DNA of 64,000 nt from Lichenostomus cassidix (lineage: Eukaryota; Chordata; Aves; Passeriformes; Meliphagidae), in the NCBI GenBank assembly GCA_008360975.2, contig CM039182.1, positions 149,362,656-149,426,655 on the forward strand, given 5' to 3'. Both the position numbers and the translations under genes were made by a program. This document shows, in pieces, positions 1 through 11,865 of this stretch. The notes under the pieces are model-generated. The model did no database searches. It worked only from the letters and a program-made list of their open reading frames with translations, and had not been told where the DNA came from. Every line of letters begins with the position of its first letter. The stretch's first letter is position 1.

Positions 1-675
1 CTGACAGGCTGTGCAAACTAACTCATGTTTGCGTGGTTGGTTTTAATGCTCCCCAAATTCCTGCTTTGCTTGCTTATTCCCCAGTCAACCCACTGAATTA
101 TTCCAGCAAAATAAGCACAATCCTGAAGAGTTTTGAAATTAATATGATGGGCTCACGAGCATCTTCCATCATGCAGAACTAAAATTAAAATGTACACCCG
201 CCCTCGCCTCACTCCCTGAAATCCATCAGGCAGAAACTTCCCTGTGTCACGTCAAGAGACTCCGACAGCTGAAGGAGCTAATGGGAAACTGCATTTCCAG
301 CTGCTGCCAGGTTTCAAAGCAGGATTCCAGCCCCACCACCACGTCTGCTCCAGCAGAACAGACCCTGCCTGAGACACAAGTTTCGTCCAATACAAATGGA
401 TGTGAGAGAATCAGAGGAATAGTGAATTCCTGGGATTTGGGAGCAGGAAAAGCAAACCTTGAGCTTTTTCCTCAGGAAAAAATTGCTGAAGGGCTCATGT
501 GTGTTCTGGCTTTGCCATCACACTGACATGAGAGAAGTGAAAAATAGAAACCAGAAGAAAACAGACTCAATCTCTTCAAAAACTTTGGGGAACAGGTGGG
601 AGCAAAGACAAAGTTCAGGGGCAACAACACAATGACATTTTGAGGTTGGGCATCCCTAAGGAGAAAAAGCTTCTG
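1..675. other. Unique non-coding stretch
   Basis: No repeat, RNA gene or convincing exon is visible. One short plus-strand open frame (281-526, 81 codons) begins MGNCISSCC; it is discussed as a finding and not called as a gene, because the start context is weak and the rest of the frame is low-complexity Ser/Thr/Pro sequence that I do not recognise. Confidence 0.5.
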
Positions 676-1140
676 AGAATCATAGAATGATTTGGGTTGA
701 AAGGGACCTTAAAAATCATCTTGTTCCAAGCCCCTGCCATGGACAGGAACACAAGACCAGGTTGCTCCAAGACCTGTCCAACCTGGCCTTAAACACTTCT
801 AGTGATAGAAAATCCACAGCTTTTTTTGGACAACCTGTGCCAGGGCCTCCCCACCCTTACAGGGAAGAATTTCTTCTTAATACCTTATATAAAACTGCCC
901 TCTTTTCAGTTTGAAGCCATTCCCTCTTGTTATATCACTCCATTCCCTTGTCCAAAGTCCCTCTCCAGCTCTCTTGGAACCCCCTGAGGCACTAGAAGGA
1001 GCTCTAGGTTTTCCCTGGAGCCTTCTCTTCTCCAGGCCAAACAACCCCAACTCTCTCAGCCTGTCTCCATCACTCCAGCCCTGTGATCAGCTCAGTGGTC
1101 TTCCATGTGAACCATCTGCAGGATCATCTCCACCCTCCAT
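676..1140 (-). mobile_element. CR1 LINE, 3' portion, antisense
   Basis: Read on the plus strand, the copy opens with the reversed CR1 terminus (aatcatagaatga, tttgggttgaaagggacctt). It then runs through the antisense 3' UTR landmarks in order: the ccatggacagg block, the lone/short CCACAGCTT block, the accttata/ttcagtttgaagcc block, 'tctccagctctcttgga' and 'ccttctcttctccaggc'. It fades near 1,140, inside the end of the reverse-transcriptase ORF region. It is 5'-truncated and about 465 bp long. Confidence 0.93.
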
Positions 1141-3039
1141 GCAACACCAACAGAGAGGTTTGGGGCAAAGATGTTACTTCACCACCAGACCAGAGCAAAA
1201 CCCTGATATCTGAGCTACATCTGGTCTTAGGACTCTACAACTCCAGCTCAGATGAGCAGCTCTATTAGAGGGAACACCAGGACAGGCACTGACTCACTTA
1301 GTGAAAACCCCACTCAGCAGCAAGGCACCAGTATGGCAAGTCAAGACATTCAGAAAGTCTTGCTGCAAACCCCAACTGATTTTTCTTTTCCTCGTGCACG
1401 TGGCTGACAGTTCCTTCATGGCTCATCACACCATCAGGACCACAGCAAGGAAACTGACACCCTCTCAGACACCTTTTGGGACAGCAAACACAGCTGCCTG
1501 CACTTGATGGCTATTTTGGGGATGAAATTGAGATGCAAATTGCTGCCAAAACAACCACTATGGGGGAGCTGTTGCTTTCTCTCTTGAAATGCAGAGACAC
1601 TTTCCATTTCTTCTCTCCCCTTCCTTCTACTGATTTTACCACATTTCTTAGAGAAGGAAACAGCAATTGCATGACTCAGAGGGAGAATCATCTTCTACCC
1701 ATCACAGAAATGCTCATGAGTACACAAGTAGCTGGGTGAGACCCTCTCCTGTTCCAGGCTGTGGGCATCAGACTGGCACAGCTCTGTGATGTGTCCAGGA
1801 GAAAACACAGGCAAGAGAAGAAGCAACAGAACCAAGAGTTGAAACCTAAAATTGTAGAACTCTCCCGGCTGTGATGAACAGAAAGAGGTTTCCTCCAAGA
1901 AGCCACCAAGCCAACCATGAAGGTCCTCATCCCATGCGCAGAGAAGGTGACAGGAGGAAAAATCTACAACTTTCTGCATGGAAGAGGCTGTGGGATCAGG
2001 TCAGGATGATCAGTGTGGCCAATGGATAAAAACCATGCCCAGGAGCAAAATAAAAAGCAACAACCCTTAGCGATGCCCACAATATCTCACATCCTATGCT
2101 AACTTGCCTTCTTCACATGCTTTAAATTTTTGGAACACTCCTCCAGAAAAAGCTGCCATTTACTGGAATATATTTTCCATTGTCTCCACTTTTACCACAT
2201 TTTTATTGTGGTCCACAAATACCCAATTGCTGAAAAGGTGGAATGGGGATTGGTAGGGCACAGGAAGAAGCACCAGGAGAAAATAATTCCTCTGATGCAG
2301 GAAGAGAGGCCTGAAAACAGCTCCTTGCACTGCAACAAAAGTCTAGCCATGGGAACAAGGATGTGATCCCCTGCAAAACTGCAAAATTCACTTGCTGGTG
2401 TGCAGATATTTACAGCCCCCAGGGCTGTTTTCACAGTTATGAGTCCTGCTTATCCCTAATACAGCTGACAGCAACACGTGTAGGATTTGGAGGCTCCATG
2501 CAGGGGAAGACAACTCACAAAGGCATAAAGGCATCAGTGCCCTTCAGCAAGGCCTTCAGAGTCAGTTATCTGATGCTTTAGACTTCACTGATGGCATTTA
2601 TGAGTTTAAAAATGCATATAAGGCTTCGACATGCTCTCCCAGTCGCTCTCTTTAGGATGCAAATGCAGTTTAACACAATTAGGCTGGATAGAAAGCCCAG
2701 ACATTTTACAGGATCAACTGCATTCCAGCTGTCAGGGAAAATAAAGAGACACCAGCTCAACAGACAGGCTGGACAAAAGCCTGTTGTCATCTCTGGATGA
2801 TTTTCAGATCAGCACAGAACTGTAAAAGGAGGTAGAGCCTTTTTCCAAAAGGCATCAAGCCCTGCTACAGCTCTACATGGGGGAAAAAAATGGAAAAAAA
2901 GTCAAGTAATCCTTTATTTGTTAGGAGGAAAATAAAATGCTTTATTAAAAAAAAAAAACAACTGCCGTCTTTAAACTGGAAAAAAGCCAAAACTTCAAGA
3001 AAGTTACAAAGGCACATTGCTCCATTTACAGATTTAAAT
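1141..3039. other. Unique AT-rich stretch
   Basis: About 1.9 kb with no recognised repeat apart from an A-run at 2,946-2,960. The open frames are short (at most 94 codons), lie on both strands and resemble nothing I know. AATAAA occurs just before the A-run, but no transcript evidence goes with it. Confidence 0.5.
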
Positions 3040-3240
3040 AAAGGAGGGAAGGTTTAGATCAGATATTTGGAAGAAATTCTTTACTTTAAGGGCTTAGATC
3101 ATGGACTCCCCATCCCTGGAAAGGTTGGACAAGGTTTGGAGCCACTTGGGATAGTGGAAGGTGTCCTTGCCCATGGCAGTAAGGTCAGAATAAGATGGTC
3201 TTTGAGGTCCCTTCTACTTCCATGATTCTGTGATTTTGTT
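3040..3240 (+). mobile_element. CR1 LINE 3' end, sense
   Basis: Sense-orientation 3' UTR of CR1. It opens with the ggtttagatcagatatttgg block, continues through 'catccctgga' and 'gggatagtggaaggtgtcct', and ends in a degenerate 'ccatgattctgtgat' tail. The cctggcacaggttgcccagagaagctg block normally present near 3,100 is replaced by a short diverged stretch. Old, 5'-truncated copy of about 200 bp. Confidence 0.9.
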
Positions 3241-3635
3241 ATCTGAAATTCCCAACATGAGGACAGAAAAGAGAGAGGAGAGAGAAAAGGAGGAAGTTCT
3301 CAGTGTGAGGCTTCTGGAAGCTCAAGGCATTTATTTCCACTGCCCAAGTTTCGGAACTGAGAAGCTGACAAAGTGTCTGGAGGTACCTTGAAACATTTCC
3401 CATCACGACTGCTCTTTCAGAGGAGAAGCAACGTGAAATTGGCAGGAAGTAGGTATTTCTGTATAATTTGCCATCTTCCACAGAAAAATCAACCACCCCT
3501 AATTCTAGGTATTTCTTATTTTTTCTATTAAAAGACCTAAATAAAGCATTTCTGTTATTGCAGACTGCAATTAAAAGGAAATAACAAAGGAAGAGATTTA
3601 TTAATCAAATCTTTTAGAGAGGATCTATTATGAAG
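3241..3635. other. Unique stretch between CR1 copies
   Basis: Nothing recognisable. An 85-codon minus-strand open frame at 3,239-3,496 starts inside the preceding CR1 tail region and has no recognisable domain. Confidence 0.45.
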
Positions 3636-3945
3636 AGAGCATGAGAGTTGGTGTTGTTCAGCCTGGAGAAGAGAAGGCTCCAGGCAGACCTTAGAGCACC
3701 CTTTCAGTACCTTAGGAGCTCCAAGAGAGCTGGAGAGAGACTTTGGACAAGGATCTGGGGTTACAGGACAAGGGAAAATGGCTTTAAACTACAAGCAGAG
3801 AAATTTGGATTAGATATTAGGAAGAAATTATCATGAGGGTGGTGAGACACTGGTTGCCCAGAGAAGTTGTGGATGCTCCACCTCTGGAAATGTCCAGCTT
3901 GGACAAGGCCTGGAGCAACCTGGGATGGTGGAAGGTGTTCCACCC
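3636..3945 (+). mobile_element. CR1 LINE, sense, lacking its 3' terminus
   Basis: Begins with the end of the ORF2 region (gagagttggtgttgttcagc, tggagaagagaaggctcc). It continues through the 'tagatattaggaagaaatta' and 'ggttgcccagagaagttgtg' blocks to 'cctggagcaacctgggatgg'. It stops at 'ggaaggtgttcc', so the last ~80 bp of CR1, including the terminal repeat, is missing. Loss of the 3' end is unusual for a 5'-truncating retroposon and points to a later deletion. Confidence 0.92.
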
Positions 3946-4455
3946 TAAATCTTGCACCACAGCAGTGACCTTTGGGAAGTCCTTTGAAACCTCTGGGTCT
4001 GTTACCCAAGCACAGGTGTTGCCACCTCCAGTCCAGGTAATCCAACACAAATCACTGCAGAGAGATAACGGCGTGGCCTCTCTGAAAATAGACAGAAATC
4101 CCCACCAAAAACATCTAAGTCGTCATGATAGAAAAATAAATCCGGGCAGATTGTTGCTTGCATTGTATGAATCATCATGTTGTTATAGCAACTTCATATC
4201 TGCACCCAATCTGAAAACCAAGCACAGCTGAAATAATATAACAGCATTAAGTTAAAATGATATATAACAAGACAAAAATGGATCGGCTCGATCTCCGAGG
4301 AGCACCCACACTTCTTTCTCACCCTTTTCCCTCCCTTTGAAAACATTGCTTTCCTGTATTTAAACAATAAAAAAAAAACCCAGACTTGGAGCTCATGGAG
4401 AAGAGGAGCACTAATGTGCTTTTGAATTCAAGGAGAATCTTCAAAATGAAGTATC
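3946..4455. other. Unique stretch
   Basis: No repeat recognised. An A-run sits at 4,371-4,379. The 132-codon plus-strand frame at 3,833-4,231 starts within the CR1 and is not credible as a gene. Confidence 0.45.
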
Positions 4456-4554
4456 AGAGAATCATGGATTAACAGAATTGTTTAGGTTGGAAAGGACTTT
4501 AAAGATCATTTTGCTTCAACCCCTCTGCCATGGGCAGAGACATTTTTCACCACC
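4456..4554 (-). mobile_element. CR1 LINE 3' terminus, antisense
   Basis: Short fragment with the reversed terminus (gagaatcatgg), then 'gtttaggttggaaaggac', 'aaagatcatttt' and the tctgccatgggcagagacat block. It ends at about 4,554. It keeps only the last ~100 bp of CR1. Confidence 0.88.
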
Positions 4555-4632
4555 TTTAAATAGAAACAAGTGAAATTCCCAGTTATAACCACCAGACCCA
4601 GCCAACTGCCCCTATTGTTCCCATGTACTCCA

Positions 4633-4656
4633 AAATTCATGCACTGAATGAATTAC

Positions 4657-4698
<42 letters not shown>

Positions 4699-4730
4699 AT
4701 TCATGCAATGCAGGAATTATATATATATAA
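4633..4730. repeat. (TA)n microsatellite inside a short duplication
   Basis: A nearly pure TA run covers 4,662-4,696, and a second short TA run lies at 4,719-4,730. The sequence before each run is similar: aattcatgcactgaatga at 4,635 and aattcatgcaatgcagga at 4,698. The unit 'aattcatgca...(TA)n' therefore appears duplicated in tandem. Confidence 0.9.
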
Positions 4731-5954
4731 TTTGAATATTCAGGAGTCTGTTCAGGAGTCCTGAGCAGAGATTCCAGTCTGACCAAAACCTTTAGAAGCA
4801 AAAAAAAAGAGATGCACAAGTTCTAGTTTTAAAAACTGCAGGTCTGTGGGGTTATTTTATTGCTGCAGAAAAAGTGAAAAGTGTCACCAAGGCTCTTTCC
4901 ATCGCAGCAGCAAAGGAAGAAAGGTAAATAAACAGAAGAGTTTTCAGGGACTTGGCAGGAAAGCACAGCTCCTCTGAAAGGCAAGGAGAGCCCACCAACC
5001 TCCAAAACACTGCAGGTGCCTCAAAAGACACCACTGTGCTCCAATTAGTGCCAGGGATGACCAGAGAGCACCACAGGGTGCTGAACTGCTCCTCTCCCCA
5101 TGGGATGCTGCCAGCAACAAGGTCTGAAGGAGAAAGAAGAGAAATAGAAAGGGAAGAAGCCTGGGAGATTTGCAAATTTTGCTCGTGATGTTTCAAGCAA
5201 ATTAAGACCAAATAAACCCCAATATAGAAAAAGCAACCCACAAACCCACAGCTCTAGTCCAAACAAAGTCCTATTAGTCTTAACAACAGCACAAAAGTGA
5301 CTCAATTAATTAAAAGCAAATAAAAAGAAGCAGCCTAACTTATTCTTTCAGAGTTCAAGACAGCAAAAGCACCAGTCTGCCCCAGACAGAACTCTATTTT
5401 TCTCTTTTCTTCTTTTCCTTAAATGCATTTATTCATTAAGGCTTCCTCGTAGGCTGTGTAATGAGTCACTCCTTGCTTCTCGATGAAGTGCAAAGGGATG
5501 GAGAGGAATAGCATTTAAATGGAGGATGGAGACTCACAAAGCCTGTTAGGAAAGCTTGAAAAGCTTTTGAAGGCGTCACAGATAAAGTGAGGCAACTCCT
5601 CACATGAACCCCAAACCCTTTTCTCCATCACAAGAGCTTTCCCAGGGTCTAAGCCTGGCTGTCTCCTTGCTTACAGCCAGCACAGAAAACAACCTCCTCT
5701 CCTCCACTGAGCTTTCTTCCACTCCAGGAGAGCTCAGGAAGAGAAATCCAGAGCTCAAGCAGGAATGCTGCTCCTCCCATGGACACTGTGAATGGGACTA
5801 TCTCTGCACCAGCAAAATATGATCAGAGGAGATCAGATCAGTTGGTATCATCAACAGCACAAGGTGTTTTATGTCTCTTACCAGCCAGAGAAGTCCCAGC
5901 AGCCTCCAGTTCAGAGTGAGCCACACATGTCCAACTATCCTGCAATTGTTCTTC
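4731..5954. other. Unique stretch
   Basis: About 1.2 kb without recognised repeats. The longest open frame (129 codons, minus, 4,852-5,241) overlaps shorter frames on both strands, has no domain I recognise, and is best treated as chance. Confidence 0.45.
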
Positions 5955-6085
5955 TGAGAATCACAGAAGCACAGAAGGGTTTGGGTTGGAAAGGACCTTA
6001 AAGATCATCCAGTTCCAACCCTCCTGTCAAGGGACACCTTTCCCTAGACCAGATTGCTCCAAAACCACCCAACCTGGTTTTCCAG
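5955..6085 (-). mobile_element. CR1 LINE 3' terminus, antisense
   Basis: Reversed CR1 end (gagaatcacagaagcacaga), followed by 'gggtttgggttggaaaggac', 'aaagatcatccagttccaac' and 'agaccagattgctcc'. The match fades after 'acccaacctgg'. About 130 bp of the element's 3' end. Confidence 0.93.
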
Positions 6086-6457
6086 TGGGGAGAAAGTCTG
6101 TCCAATCCATCAGATGAATAATGCCAAGCTCAGTGAAAAGCTCAGGAGACAAACTCTCCCATCATCTGTTTTATCTCAAACTGGATCTGGAATATCCTGA
6201 TTTGGTCCCCCAGTTGCTACCAGGAGTTTCCCTTGGCTCTCCAGGTCCTTAGAGTCCTCCCACCAGGAGTTTTGAGGAAGCAGAGCCAGCATGGAGATGT
6301 GATATGAGTCTGCAGAGAGGCTGAACAACAGGAAGGAAGAGCACATGTGTCGCTGAAATAAACACAAATCCCAAAAAAACACAACCTGAGCCCAAATCAA
6401 CAGCTGCCACAGTTTTCCAGCAAGGATTCCCATCTTGGCCAGAAGTAGAAAACATGG
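6086..6457. other. Unique stretch between two inverted CR1 ends
   Basis: About 370 bp with no recognised feature. It separates an antisense CR1 end (5,955-6,085) from a sense CR1 end (6,458-6,695), so the two arms could pair in a transcript. Confidence 0.45.
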
Positions 6458-6695
6458 AATAGATATCAGGGCTAAATAGATTTTAGGGAACAAATTGTTC
6501 CCTGGGAGGGTGGTGAAGCCCTGGCACAGGCTGCCCAGAGAAGCTGTGGCTGCTCCATCCCTGAAAGTGTTCCAGGCCAGGCTGGATGGGGCTTGGAGCA
6601 ACCTGGGATAGTAGAAGATGTCCCTGCCCATGGCAGGGGGTGGAATGAGATGATCTTAAGGTCCTTTCCAACCTAAATCATTCTCTGAATCTATT
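6458..6695 (+). mobile_element. CR1 LINE 3' end, sense
   Basis: Sense CR1 3' UTR with the 'ggtgaagccctggcacaggc', 'tgcccagagaagctgtggct', 'cttggagcaacctgggatag' and 'gtccctgcccatggcagggg' blocks, ending 'ttccaacctaaatcattctc'. 5'-truncated, about 240 bp. A 151-codon antisense frame across it (6,176-6,631) is a shadow of the repeat. Confidence 0.95.
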
Positions 6696-8046
6696 TTTTT
6701 GTGAAATTGCTCTGGTGACAGCCACGATCATGTGTCATTCCCCTTGGCAGAGATCTTCTCCCTTGCCTAGAATGGTGTCTCTCACTTTCCTAACATTTAT
6801 TCTATCTGAGAAAAAGGAAATTTAAACCAGGATAAAAAAAAAAAGGCAAAACTCAAAGTGACAAAAAGCCCCCACAAAATCTAAATAAAATATAAAACCT
6901 CCTAAATACAAAATATCCTAAATACAGAAAAAGGGGAACTTTTTCACTGCCACCTAGACCCCTTCCAAAGGGTTCACATGCCAATCTAATAATAAAGCTG
7001 TCATATGGGGTGATGTGATTTTAGCTTTCAAGCTGAAGGTTGCTATGGGAGGCTCTTCCCAGCAGCAGCACTGCACCACATTTGTAAAAGCCCTTTCCAG
7101 CATCAGACACTGATTTTTGAGTAGGAAAAAATTCACTATTTTTGTTTTTCAAACGTCCCATAAAAAGCAGCAGAGCTGGAGAAAAATGTAGAGGAAAAAA
7201 GCAAACTAAAAAATGGGGCTGTAATTCAGACATCTATAGAAATGTGGGTGCACTAAAATCCCCTTCCCAAAGCTAAAGCACCAGGAAAATCTAATTTTTT
7301 TTCAAATCAGTGCACATCAGCAAAGTTGCTGCATTTGCCAACACCAGGTTTGCTGGGATGTGGGAGAAGTTAAAGACAATCAGGTGATCTCAGGTGTTGT
7401 AAAAACGAGGTGCAGAAATGGGAACAGTTATTGCAGTGCCTTTGCTGGGGACATCTACTGTGACTGAGATCTTGACTCAGATAGAAATGAGGCTTCACTT
7501 CACAACAGGCTGAGGAAGTTCATCCAGCTTTTTAGAATTAAAAAAAAATATATATATAAGTATTTGTGCAAGGAATGAAATACATATGTATATACCCAGA
7601 GAGTTACATAAAGCTGTTCAATTACAAATGACGCTCTTAAAACTAACAAACAAGTAAACACAGCAGATATTTTCTCCAGCAATCTGCAAGATTTAGGAGA
7701 CTGTAACAACTTGCAGGATTTACAGAGGAAACACAGTAAGAAGGAGGATTTAACACAAGGACAGAGCCCTGAAGCAGCAGGAGGAGGAGACAAAGTCGCT
7801 GTTTGCCTTTACACAGTGAGGTGAAGACCACCAAACACTGTTTATGAAAGGTTTTTAATTCATGTCGCCAAAGCCTCCAGCAATTAAGTGCCTTAAATCT
7901 TTGCAGTTAAGGAGAGTTGGCAGATAAGATATATGGATAGGGATGAATATCTACAGAGCAAACACATCCCAGCTGGAGATGTGAGAGCTCAGGGAGCACA
8001 CAGCCAGCTCTCTGCCCTCACCCAGGATATGGAGAAGGGTGAGGAT
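6696..8046. other. Unique A-rich stretch
   Basis: About 1.35 kb without recognised repeats other than A-runs (near 6,834-6,844 and 7,541-7,548) and a short TA run at 7,549-7,557. No exon-like frame. Confidence 0.45.
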
Positions 8047-8385
8047 CAAGATCATCCAATTCCAACCTCTGCCATGGGCAGGAACACTTTCCACCATCCC
8101 AGGTTGCTCCAAGCCCTGTCCAGCCTGGGTTTAAACACTTCCAGGGATGGAGCAGCCACAGCTTCTCTGGAAAACCTGTGCAAGGGCCTCACCACCCTCC
8201 CAGGGAAGAATTCCTTCCAAATATCCAATCAGCTCTTCCCTCTGTCAGTTTAAAGCCATTTCCTTTATTCCTCTCACTCTATCACTTGTCCAAAGTCCCT
8301 CTCCAACTCTCTTGAAGCCTCTTTAGGTCCTGGAAGGGACTCTAAGATCTCCCTGGAGCTTTCTTTTCTCCAAGCTGGACTCAAT
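8047..8385 (-). mobile_element. CR1 LINE, antisense, missing extreme 3' end
   Basis: Reversed CR1 from 'aagatcatccaattccaacc' through 'tctgccatgggcaggaacac', 'aggttgctccaagccctgtc', 'ccacagcttctctggaaaac' and 'gtttaaagccatttcc' to 'ggagctttcttttctccaag'. The terminal ~45 bp, including the attctatga units, is absent, so the copy is truncated at both ends. Confidence 0.94.
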
Positions 8386-9539
8386 TTTTTTTTGCCTCAA
8401 GTCTTCAGTGGGAAAAGCTACAGTGACACCACTGAGATGTTCTCTTCTTCATCAAGAGACAGGAGGAAAGAAACCCTCCAGACAGGTTCACAACCATGAA
8501 TTGCTGTGATGTCAAAGGGTTCAGACCCAACTTGAACTCCGATGGAATTTATACACAAGTGAAATCTTAAGACAAAAGAAGGAAAACTGATTAGAGCCTG
8601 ATGTTCAGGTAATCAACTGAGATGCTGCAGAAGAGAGATTTCCAAAGCACAGATCCAGTTTGGTTCCTGCACCCCACTGATTTCACAATGTCTGTGTCTG
8701 AGACAAAATCTCAACACAGACCAGCGAATCTTTTGCCAATACAAGCTTTTGCCAGAACATACAAATAACTCAAACAGAACTCTTGACCAGTAAGTCAGTA
8801 TTTGTTTAAATGCCCAAACTCCAAACCAGCAACAATTAGGAGCCCACAGTACCAGGCAAAACAAGAACCATTACTGAGATGTACCAACTGCAGTAGCATG
8901 AACACACCATCCAATTAAAATTATTACATGAAGTTTTTTGCTAAAACCAGACCAAATTATTGCAGAAGACTTCACTATCAGCCCAAGGCTTTAGAGCTCA
9001 GCCAGCCCACCACCCACCCACCCTCCACATCCCCAAAACTCCTCCTTCCCCAGCACTCTGCTAATAAACTCAGGGATGTCCTTCCCAGAGGTCTCAACGC
9101 CTTGTCAGCAGAAATTCAAATCAATCCAGCCCTGGAAGCAGCTGCAGCAAATAACTCAATCACGTTCATCATTTTAACTTATCCTATTTATGAATCAGGT
9201 CAAGCTTGAAATCTCCATTTACATTATCAGCCTTCATGATATTAAGATAATCATGCAGAGGACTGATCAAAGGTTCCTCATAACTTTGGAGTGCAGGAAT
9301 TACCATACAATAACACTTTATCTACTCCAGTGTCCTTTGTGACTGTCAAGAATACTTTCTTCCCTAGAAAATAGGACAAGGAACAACGCACTGAACAAGA
9401 AAGCACTGCCAATACCAAATCTAAGAGTAACAGGGCAGTGGGTGCTGTATACACATCTCCAAAAAAAACCCCATGAAGATCACCAGTTTTTAAAACAGAG
9501 CATGTTGGGTGGGGCAACATTTGGGTTGCAACATGGGGC
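8386..9539. other. Unique stretch
   Basis: A T-run at 8,388-8,395 and otherwise no recognised repeat. The 93-codon plus frame at 8,928-9,209 and the frames opposite it look like chance. Confidence 0.45.
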
Positions 9540-9635
9540 AACTTTGAGTAACCTGGTCCTGACCCTGCCCATGGCAGGGGGTTGGAACAAGATGTTCTTG
9601 AAGGTTCTTTTCAACCCAAACCATTCTGGGATCCC
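9540..9635 (+). mobile_element. CR1 LINE 3' terminus, sense
   Basis: Last ~95 bp of CR1: 'gagtaacctggtcctgaccc', the tgcccatggcagggggttgg block and 'caacccaaaccattctggga'. Strongly 5'-truncated. Confidence 0.9.
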
Positions 9636-11365
9636 AATATTTTCTGAAAATCTCTGAGAAAAGCAGAGATATTGAAGCTGCCTTGAATTACCTTCATTTT
9701 AGCTCACCTGCATGGAAGGATGTTTTGATTTTTTCAGACTGATACTGAAAATCGCTTGAAATGGTTCTCTGAGGGGCCTCAATTCCTCTCAGCCCTGCTT
9801 TGATGGGAAGATGAATCCTGCAGCCTCCTGACACCCAGAAATGCTGATGCTCTTACTGCTGTCTCTCTGCTGTCTCTCCAGCAGCTGCAGCACCTATAGC
9901 ATCACCAGGTCACTGCTGCAGATGTGACAACAACCACAAATAAAAACCAAGAGAAGAGAAAATGCAATTCCTATATTCTCTAAGAACTTTCACTCTTCTG
10001 TTCACCTCCAACTCGCTATTTTTCTTCTTACAACAAATGAAATGTAACATCAGTCTGCTATTTTTGGGAAGAAGTGTTTTATCCAGAGTGTGGGCAAAGG
10101 GAAACAATTTCTATCCTCACTTTAAGATTATTTAAAAAGGGTAAAAAAAAAATATAGAAGGACATAAGCTTGTAAAACAGTGTTATGTGGGGAAGAAGTA
10201 TAGGAATATTTTATTGGAAGCACTTCACTTCTCATACCAGCTATTAAGAATGTAGATATAATTCCTTTATTTATCTCATTTGCAGCAAGAAAACTCTACA
10301 CACACAGAAAGAAAAATCACATGGGACATAATCCAACAACAATCTCCCCCATTAACTCCAGAACGATGTTCTGTTGAATATTTCAAGCGTGATTACACTG
10401 TAACAAAATGGCATCATGCCACCAAGTCCTGTGAATTATTTTCCCTCAATACCTCCCTTCCTCACAAAGATGCCAGGAGGCTGGATAAAAAAAAGTTCTC
10501 CCAGGTCAAAGTGAAAGGCACTGAAGAAAGAAGGAGGATCCTTCATGTGACCATCCCAAAGTTTGTCCCAAAGTGGGAAGATGACCTTAGCAGTTGGTGT
10601 TGCATTTTCTAGGCAGGATCTGGGTTGGGAATTATTGTACCAAGGGGATGCTTTCTGCAAAGGAATTAAATAGACAGCATTTAAACTGATGGCAACCTGC
10701 TCCAAGTCATAACTTTGAACTCATTTAATGCTTCTGGATGAATTTTAGAGCTTCCAGTGGTAGAAAATTTTCACCTCAGTTTTTCTAATGTGGAAAAAAC
10801 GCCACAAAAAACAGAGATGAAGGCTCAGAACAGCTCCATGGGTGATGCATAAGCTCAGAGAGATCCTAGGTCCAGTGAGCTTCGACTGGGAATCATGGCT
10901 GTCTATTTTCCAGGCATGGCTTAAGTTAAGAAGGAAGCAAACATAAGCAGAATCACAAATATTGCCAAGTCCAGGCATCGAGGCTGTAAGACAGCTAATT
11001 AAATACTTTGTCAAAGATTTTCCGATCGTTCAAAGGATTGGGATGTGCAAGAAGAGGCTTGCAGGGGTATGAACAGCAGCCAGAGTGCTGAGTGAGCACA
11101 TCTGAGAGCAGCAAACACTAACATGGATTCAATTTGAAGTCCCTGAATATATTAGGGAACAGGGAAAGGAGAAAAAGCCAAGTTCATCCACGTAACAAAA
11201 GCGTTGTGTCCATGAATTCAGCTCAACTTCTCTACAGCCACAGAAGAGAGACCAGAGTGCTCCACTGGCCATGGAAGAAGTCGTGGTGTCACCAGTAACT
11301 TCAAGTTCCTTAGCACTGCTCTCATCACTGCCTGAGCCTCACCACAGAAATGAACATAACCAGCA
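9636..11365. other. Unique stretch
   Basis: About 1.7 kb, no repeat recognised. It contains a 110-codon plus frame (10,280-10,612) with ordinary composition and no recognisable domain; an 89-codon frame opposes it. Not called as a gene. Confidence 0.45.
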
Positions 11366-11470
11366 TAAGCAACCTGGTCTGGTGGGAGGTGAGTCTGCGC
11401 ATGGCAGGGGTTGGAACTGGATGATCTTTAAAGTCGCTTCCAACCCAAACCATTCTGTGGTTCTGTGGTC
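11366..11470 (+). mobile_element. CR1 LINE 3' terminus, sense
   Basis: Opens 'aagcaacctggtctggtggg', then has the catggcaggggttggaactg and 'caacccaaaccattctgtgg' blocks. About 105 bp, 5'-truncated. Confidence 0.92.
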
Positions 11471-11865
11471 ATGGGGGACATCAGCTGGTGGGCGAAGAAA
11501 GGGGTTGACATGTCAAGTCCATCACAGCAGCTCATGGTCCCCAAAATGCCAACTCACTGCTTTACAAGCATGCAAGTAGATTTTTCCTCTTATTCAGGAA
11601 TTTTACTTCAACATGGCTTAAAATTATCCACACCAGGCCAAATAAATGTGAAACAATGATGGAGAGGATGCTGCAGCAGGCACACTCCTAACAGAAGCCA
11701 GTGAAAGGACCTGGATGTCACCACTGACACCTCAAAAAGAAACTTTGCCCAAGGCTAATCCTTTCAGGTAAGCAATGGGATGCATAGGAAAGAAAACAGA
11801 ACAATATCAAGATTATTATTAGGAAAAATATAGTTATTAGAGATGACTATAAAATTAAATTCACC
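11471..11865. other. Unique stretch
   Basis: Nothing recognised. Confidence 0.45.

Noticed and set aside
6176..6631. 151-codon minus-strand frame.
   Set aside because: About half is antisense CR1 3' UTR; no domain outside it.
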